From: Bacteroidia bacterium
GTDB taxonomy: Bacteria; Bacteroidota; Bacteroidia; NS11-12g; UBA955
DNA: 11,247 nt
Reading direction: 5' to 3'
Assembly: GCA_014376345.1 (NCBI GenBank)
Contig: JACMRS010000126.1
Span: 1-11,247, forward strand
Part shown: positions 7,456 to 11,247 of the stretch, one piece after another
Position numbering within the stretch: position 1 is the first letter of the stretch
Layout of the letters: each line of letters opens with the position of its first letter
Notes under the pieces: model-generated
What the model saw: the letters and a program-made list of their open reading frames with translations, nothing else
Database searches by the model: none
What the model was told of the DNA's origin: nothing
Program-made: the position numbers and the translations under genes

Positions 7456-9048
7456 CTAATTTTTATATTCAGAGTAAATATCTTCTTGTTTTAATGGAAG
7501 TACTATAATAAAGCTTGCTCCTTCACCTTCCACACTTTTTGCAGTAATAATTCCATTGTAGCGGTCAATTACTTTCTTTGCAATAGCCAGTCCAATGCCT
7601 GTACCCTCAAAACTTTCACGGTCGTTGAGTCTTTGAAAAATGGTAAAGATTCTGTCGAGGTACTTTTCGTCAAACCCTATACCGTTATCAGTTACAATTA
7701 GCCGGCAATATTTACCATCTTTATCGGGTTTGCTATTAATATCTTTTTCTGCAATAAGTTCTGAAGTAATATCAAGAACAGGTGGAACGCCAAGTCTTGA
7801 AAATTTAAGTGCATTGCTGATAAGGTTTTGAAATACCTGCCTGATCTGACTCGGAACTGCATCAATAACAGGAAGCTTTCCTAGATTAATAGTGGCTCCT
7901 TTTTCTTCAATTGTCAACTCAAGGTCTGAAAGAATTTCTTCAATCACAATATTCAGATTGGTAGGTTTAAAAAGGATTGATACTGAAAGTCTAGAATAAT
8001 TGAGAAGATCATTAATCAGACTCGACATCCTTTCTGAAGATTTAATGGTGCGGTTGAGGTATGACATCACTTCCTTATTGTCTTTAAGATATTTATCTCG
8101 AAGTATAAAACTGAAAGTCTGAATTTTACGCAAAGGTTCTTTCAGATCATGTGAAGCCACCCAGGTAAATTGCTGCAATTCATGATTTCGGTTTTCAAGT
8201 TCTTCATTTTTAACAACCAATTCACGTGTTCTTTCCCTTACACTGTTTTCTAGCAGTTCATGCGAATTCTTTTGTTGCTGAATATCTGTAAAAGTTCCAA
8301 CCCACCTTATTACATTGGCACCTTGTTTTACAGGTATTATTCTTAGAAGATAACATAAATATTCTTTATCATTGAGTTTTCTGATTCTAACTTCATCAAC
8401 AAACTCGATACCTTTTTTAAAAGATTTGATCCATTTGGTATAAATTATTTTATCATCAGGATGAGGTTCGGGAAATGTATTATAGGCTGATGCATAATCA
8501 TCCCATTTTTTATTTACATAATCTATTTGTCCATTTGCATTAAGAGAAAAGGCAATCTGAGGTAAAGATTCCATAACTGAACGGAGTTCCTGAATTCTGT
8601 CTCCTAACTCATTTTCAGCTTGTTTACGAATTTCAATTTCACTGATCAGGTTAGCCTGAATTCTGTTAAGTTCATTTTTTTGTTCAGAAAGCTTATAAAA
8701 TGTTTTAACCTTTAACAGCAATATATCAGGATCAACCGGCTTTGTAATATAATCGGTTGCACCTGCGTTATATCCTTTAGTAATAAATTGTTTCTCGGTA
8801 TTGGCTGCTGAAAGAAATATTATCGGAATATCTTTGGCTTTATTAAAACCTGATATGGCTTCGGCTACTTCAAAACCATCCATTTCAGGCATCTGTACAT
8901 CCAGTATAATTAAACAATAACTGTGCTTTAATATCTTTTTCAGTGCTTCTTCTCCCGAAAGTGCAGAATCTACTTTGAATTCATGTTCCTCAAGTGTGCT
9001 TTTTAAAGAAAATATATTTTCAGGTCTGTCGTCTACAATCAATATCAT
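7456..9048 (-). CDS. Soluble REC-PAS histidine kinase
   Basis: Cytoplasmic signalling protein of 530 residues with no membrane segment. The N-terminal receiver (1-120) carries Asp6-Asp7, phospho-acceptor Asp50 (ILDVQMPEMDG) and Lys103 (TKP). A PAS domain at about 152-258 has the PAS_3-like features HPDD (196-199) and the WVGTFTDI end (249-256). A short coiled coil (about 262-293) leads to HisKA with His300 (ASHDLKEPLRK), then an HATPase with N-box NLISNALKF (408-416), DNGIGF (454-459) and GTGIGL (482-487). The receiver-first order means that it is probably itself controlled by phosphate from another kinase, plausibly the hybrid kinase next door. First gene of the operon; the ATG at 9048 is the only possible start because a TAG lies two codons upstream in frame, and the receiver begins almost at once (MILIVDD). 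No Shine-Dalgarno site. Confidence 0.94.
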   Translation of the reverse strand: MILIVDDRPENIFSLKSTLEEHEFKVDSALSGEEALKKILKHSYCLIILDVQMPEMDGFEVAEAISGFNKAKDIPIIFLSAANTEKQFITKGYNAGATDYITKPVDPDILLLKVKTFYKLSEQKNELNRIQANLISEIEIRKQAENELGDRIQELRSVMESLPQIAFSLNANGQIDYVNKKWDDYASAYNTFPEPHPDDKIIYTKWIKSFKKGIEFVDEVRIRKLNDKEYLCYLLRIIPVKQGANVIRWVGTFTDIQQQKNSHELLENSVRERTRELVVKNEELENRNHELQQFTWVASHDLKEPLRKIQTFSFILRDKYLKDNKEVMSYLNRTIKSSERMSSLINDLLNYSRLSVSILFKPTNLNIVIEEILSDLELTIEEKGATINLGKLPVIDAVPSQIRQVFQNLISNALKFSRLGVPPVLDITSELIAEKDINSKPDKDGKYCRLIVTDNGIGFDEKYLDRIFTIFQRLNDRESFEGTGIGLAIAKKVIDRYNGIITAKSVEGEGASFIIVLPLKQEDIYSEYKN

Positions 9049-9127
9049 ATTCTAATTATCATTTCTGTTTTATTTAATAAATATTTAAGTGCTTTTGATA
9101 CTCATAAAATCATAAACAATAAAAAAG

Positions 9128-9135
9128 CAAATATA
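9128..9135 (-). promoter_or_regulatory. Candidate -7 box of the signalling operon promoter
   Basis: TATATTTG on the minus strand matches the Bacteroidota -7 consensus TAnnTTTG exactly, about 80 bases before the ATG at 9048. I find no TTTG or TTG at the expected -33 distance, so support is limited to one box. Confidence 0.3.
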
Positions 9136-9333
9136 TCAGCTTTTAACTAATATTACTTTTAATTTAATGAGACTTTTTATCATTTTGAGTTTAACTTCGA
9201 ATTTAATTATAGTATTTGCCTAATAATCAACTTAAAATTCTTATCCTTCTTTTAATATACTTATTTCATTTAGCCACTATTATTTATTTAAATCAATATA
9301 ACTCATAAATCTGGACGAAATTCCATGATAATA

Positions 9334-9359
9334 ATTTAAAAATCTTACATTTAAAAATC
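9334..9359. repeat. Tandem direct repeat ATTTAAAAATC, 15-base period
   Basis: Two identical 11-base copies (9334-9344 and 9349-9359) separated by four bases, 50-75 bases upstream of the -7 box of the lipoprotein gene. They could be paired sites for a regulator, but the composition is so AT-rich that chance is a real alternative. Confidence 0.4.
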
Positions 9360-9408
9360 AAAACGTTATACAATTACACTTTATATTTTTCATTAAATTA
9401 AATAGAAT

Positions 9409-9416
9409 TACCTTTG
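9409..9416 (+). promoter_or_regulatory. Candidate -7 box of the lipoprotein/capA promoter
   Basis: TACCTTTG fits TAnnTTTG exactly and ends 14 bases before the ATG at 9431. A run of T at 9386-9390 sits at about the -33 distance but lacks the G of TTTG. The implied 5' leader would be under ten bases. Confidence 0.35.
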
Positions 9417-9430
9417 AAAAAAATTAAACA

Positions 9431-9949
9431 ATGAAATATATAGTTACACTTACAATATCTTTTATGATATTAATATCTTGCAACAATAAAGTTAATACAA
9501 CTGATGGCTCAACATCTGTTCCTGTTAAAGAATTTCCATTTACAGCCATTACTATGCTTCAAGGTAGCTGGCACAATTATTCAAAGGATGGTAATGCTTA
9601 TGAAATCTGGGAAAAAGCAAATGACTCTTCACTTTATGCAAAGAATTTTTCAATAAAAGACAACGATACAATTTTCAATGAAATAATAACTATTGAAAAA
9701 AGAAACGGAGAAATACAGTACAGACCTTCAGTAAAAGATGGTCCTGAAATAATAAAAGCCTTGTTTATTCTTGAAGAAGCAAATAACAACAAACTGGTTT
9801 TCAAAAAAAATGAAGACGTTTTTCCTCAGAATATATCTTATACACGCATTGGTAATGACTCTTTGTTAATAGAGGTTTCAGGACAACAGGGATCATCACA
9901 CAGAAGTGAAAAACTGATGATGATACGTGGCATTTCAGAACAAAAATAA
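9431..9949 (+). CDS. Small lipoprotein, DUF6265-like
   Basis: A 172-residue protein with a lipoprotein signal: Lys2, a hydrophobic stretch (3-15) and the lipobox LISC ending at Cys17, followed by a polar linker (NNKVNTTDGST). It should be lipid-anchored on the envelope; residues after Cys17 do not suggest a particular membrane. The mature part (about 38-170) has a GSWHN...YEIWEKAND start, a central EIITIEKRNGEIQYRPSV segment, and VFPQNISYTRIGNDSLLIEVSG near the end. This order resembles the DUF6265-type beta-rich domain, in which a VFxNPxHDFPQxIxY block is usual; here it reads VFKKNEDVFPQNISY, so the family link is from memory and only moderate. No catalytic residues can be named. The CapA-type gene follows after 12 bases on the same strand, so the two are probably cotranscribed. 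No ribosome site precedes the start. Confidence 0.85.
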   Translation: MKYIVTLTISFMILISCNNKVNTTDGSTSVPVKEFPFTAITMLQGSWHNYSKDGNAYEIWEKANDSSLYAKNFSIKDNDTIFNEIITIEKRNGEIQYRPSVKDGPEIIKALFILEEANNNKLVFKKNEDVFPQNISYTRIGNDSLLIEVSGQQGSSHRSEKLMMIRGISEQK

Positions 9950-9961
9950 TAACGGCAAGGA

Positions 9962-11247
9962 ATGGCAAAACCAACCATTACCATAACATCAAAAGGACAT
10001 GCACTAACTCTTACCATAAGAAGTCTTGGACTTCTGGTAAAGTTATTTAAAGGGGAAAAATGGAAACATGCAAGACAGTTTGCTGAAGATCCACAATTAA
10101 TGTCCTGGAAAGACCTTATTTATTTTGGCTACAAATATTATTGCAATCCACCTGAAACAGGTAAAATAAATTCTCTTACTGCTTCAGCACCCTTATCATT
10201 AAATTCTACCGAAAAAGTTACAATTTCGATTGGTGGCGACCTCATGCCTTATGAATTATTAACTCCCAGGAGAACTAAAAATCTTTGGGATGAAACAGGA
10301 GATTTTTTCTTTTGTTCTGATATTGTTTTTGCCAATCTTGAAACACCTTTAGACCTTTCTCAAAAACCATCATTTGTACCTGAAGTTATGTTAAATGACA
10401 TGCTTTTTAATACGGATGAAAAAACATATTCAATATTTTCAGGAAACAACAAATACAAAGGTTATGATGTTCTCAGTATTGCAAATAACCATTCGCTGGA
10501 TATGAAGGTAACAGGATTGCAGAATACCATTAAATATTTGTCGCAAAAGAATATTCTTTATGTAGGTGCTTCACCAAATTCAGAAGTTTTTGAGAAGCAG
10601 GAATCAATCATAGAACGCAATGGCATTAAGATTGGTTTTCTTGCTTACACATACTCTCTGAACAAATCCAGTGTACCAGATGATATGCCTTGGTTAGTAA
10701 ATCACTTAAAACTAAACGGCCATGAACCTGACCTGGCATTAATTAAAAAGCAAGCTGCTGATCTCAGAAAAAAAGGTGCTGAAATACTGATTTGTTCATT
10801 GCATTGTGGCAATGCTTATCAGGCTTTTCCAAATTCAAATATTGTCACGCTTTTTAAACGTGTGTTTGAAGAATGCAATGTCGATGTTATTGCAGGCGGA
10901 CATCCGCATAATATACAACCATGTGGCTGGCATGAGTGGATGCAAAATGGTAAAACAAAAAAAGGTTTTGCCATTTATTCTCTGGCGGATTTTATAGCCT
11001 GGGATATTTTTACATGGTGTCATTTATGTGCCATGCTTAAAATTACAGTTTGCAGAAACAAAGATGGTATTGCAGTATTAAGTGAAGTTGAAGTGAAACC
11101 TTGCTATATGCAACTGGACAAAGCAGGTAATTTAAGATTGAGAGATTTTGATAAACTTATTAGTAATCCATTGCCGGATGCTACTTTTTCTAAAAGTAAT
11201 CTGAAAGAGATTGATGAGTTAAAAAGATTTTATAAATTGATCAAAAA
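9962..11247 (+). CDS. CapA (PGA_cap) family metallophosphatase-like protein, 3' end beyond window
   Basis: The frame opens after a TAA at 9950-9952, starts at the ATG at 9962 and stays open for 428 codons to the edge. Residues 86 onward show the CapA/PGA_cap fold of the calcineurin-like superfamily: GGDLMPYE (91-98), ANLETPL (124-130), SIANNHSLD (172-180), LHCGNAY (280-286), GGHPHNIQP (312-320) and YSLADF (339-344). CapA proteins take part in poly-gamma-glutamate capsule production or act on related envelope polymers; the substrate here is unknown. Odd points: an 85-residue N-terminal extension without a clear signal peptide or membrane anchor, and changes in two usual motifs (HCGNA instead of HWGxE, YSLADF instead of YSLGNF). 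AAGGA directly abuts the ATG, too close for a normal ribosome site. It lies 12 bases after the lipoprotein gene. No capB, capC or capE partner is visible before the edge. Family is confident, function is not. Confidence 0.87.
   Translation, partial: MAKPTITITSKGHALTLTIRSLGLLVKLFKGEKWKHARQFAEDPQLMSWKDLIYFGYKYYCNPPETGKINSLTASAPLSLNSTEKVTISIGGDLMPYELLTPRRTKNLWDETGDFFFCSDIVFANLETPLDLSQKPSFVPEVMLNDMLFNTDEKTYSIFSGNNKYKGYDVLSIANNHSLDMKVTGLQNTIKYLSQKNILYVGASPNSEVFEKQESIIERNGIKIGFLAYTYSLNKSSVPDDMPWLVNHLKLNGHEPDLALIKKQAADLRKKGAEILICSLHCGNAYQAFPNSNIVTLFKRVFEECNVDVIAGGHPHNIQPCGWHEWMQNGKTKKGFAIYSLADFIAWDIFTWCHLCAMLKITVCRNKDGIAVLSEVEVKPCYMQLDKAGNLRLRDFDKLISNPLPDATFSKSNLKEIDELKRFYKLIK

Larger units (their letters stand above)
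9049..9430. other. Divergent intergenic region
   Basis: A 382-base, very AT-rich region between the leftward signalling operon and the rightward lipoprotein gene. It holds the -7 box candidates for both directions (9128-9135 and 9409-9416), an imperfect dyad around TTCGAA (about 9191-9206), and a direct repeat of ATTTAAAAATC at 9334-9344 and 9349-9359. No RNA gene, long hairpin or credible small reading frame is visible. Confidence 0.7.

Noticed and set aside
4964..7831. Several plus-strand frames of 60-71 codons within the kinase genes
   Set aside because: Antisense to highly conserved kinase domains; their Ser/Phe/Leu-rich translations are what reversed AT-rich coding sequence gives.
1..9048. 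Catalase as a sixth gene of the signalling operon
   Set aside because: A 392-base gap with a hairpin terminator and a separate promoter candidate argues for independent transcription, although both are on the same strand.
9191..9206. Dyad around TTCGAA in the divergent region as an operator
   Set aside because: Only the central six bases and part of the TTAA flanks match; in such AT-rich sequence this is not beyond chance.
10806..11023. Overlapping short frames on both strands near the right end
   Set aside because: Both fall inside the CapA-type gene, whose HPHNIQP and YSLADF motifs are encoded across this stretch.

Overview
The window looks like chromosomal DNA of a Bacteroidota bacterium. 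The evidence is an AT-rich composition, promoter-like TAnnTTTG boxes, few Shine-Dalgarno sites, a short LISC lipobox, and a hybrid-kinase/CheR/CheB style common in that phylum. This assignment is inferred from sequence style; no marker gene is present.

Layout. (1) 1-1710, minus: N-terminal 570 codons of a large-subunit, HPII-type catalase (KatE), cut off by the left edge. (2) 1711-2102: a 392-base intergenic stretch with a catalase promoter candidate, three copies of a 29-base array of AATTACG-type heptamers, and a hairpin terminator for the operon that follows. (3) 2103-9048, minus: a tightly packed five-gene signalling operon, read from right to left. It encodes a soluble REC-PAS-histidine kinase, a 1198-residue membrane hybrid kinase (CHASE3-HAMP-GAF-coiled coil-HisKA-HATPase-REC-REC-REC), a single-domain response regulator, a CheR methyltransferase and a CheB methylesterase without receiver domain. 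Gaps are 15 and 1 bases, and the last two junctions overlap by 11 and 19 bases. (4) 9049-9430: AT-rich divergent intergenic region with candidate promoters for both sides. (5) 9431-9949, plus: small lipoprotein. (6) 9962 to the right edge, plus: CapA/PGA_cap-type protein, truncated by the edge.

How it may work. The operon contains a receptor methylation/demethylation pair (CheR and CheB), but no methyl-accepting chemoreceptor, CheA or CheW lies in the window. The only candidate sensory partner encoded beside it is the hybrid kinase. That protein has an extracytoplasmic CHASE3 sensor and a striking heptad coiled coil of EELxxxx units leading into the phospho-acceptor histidine. A reasonable hypothesis is a phosphorelay whose kinase, rather than a chemoreceptor, is tuned by glutamate methylation. 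The third receiver of the kinase and the free response regulator are close relatives and adjacent, suggesting duplication or exchange within the operon. The catalase lies downstream on the same strand, but a terminator and its own promoter candidate separate it, so joint control is not shown. The two rightward genes look like an independent envelope-related pair.
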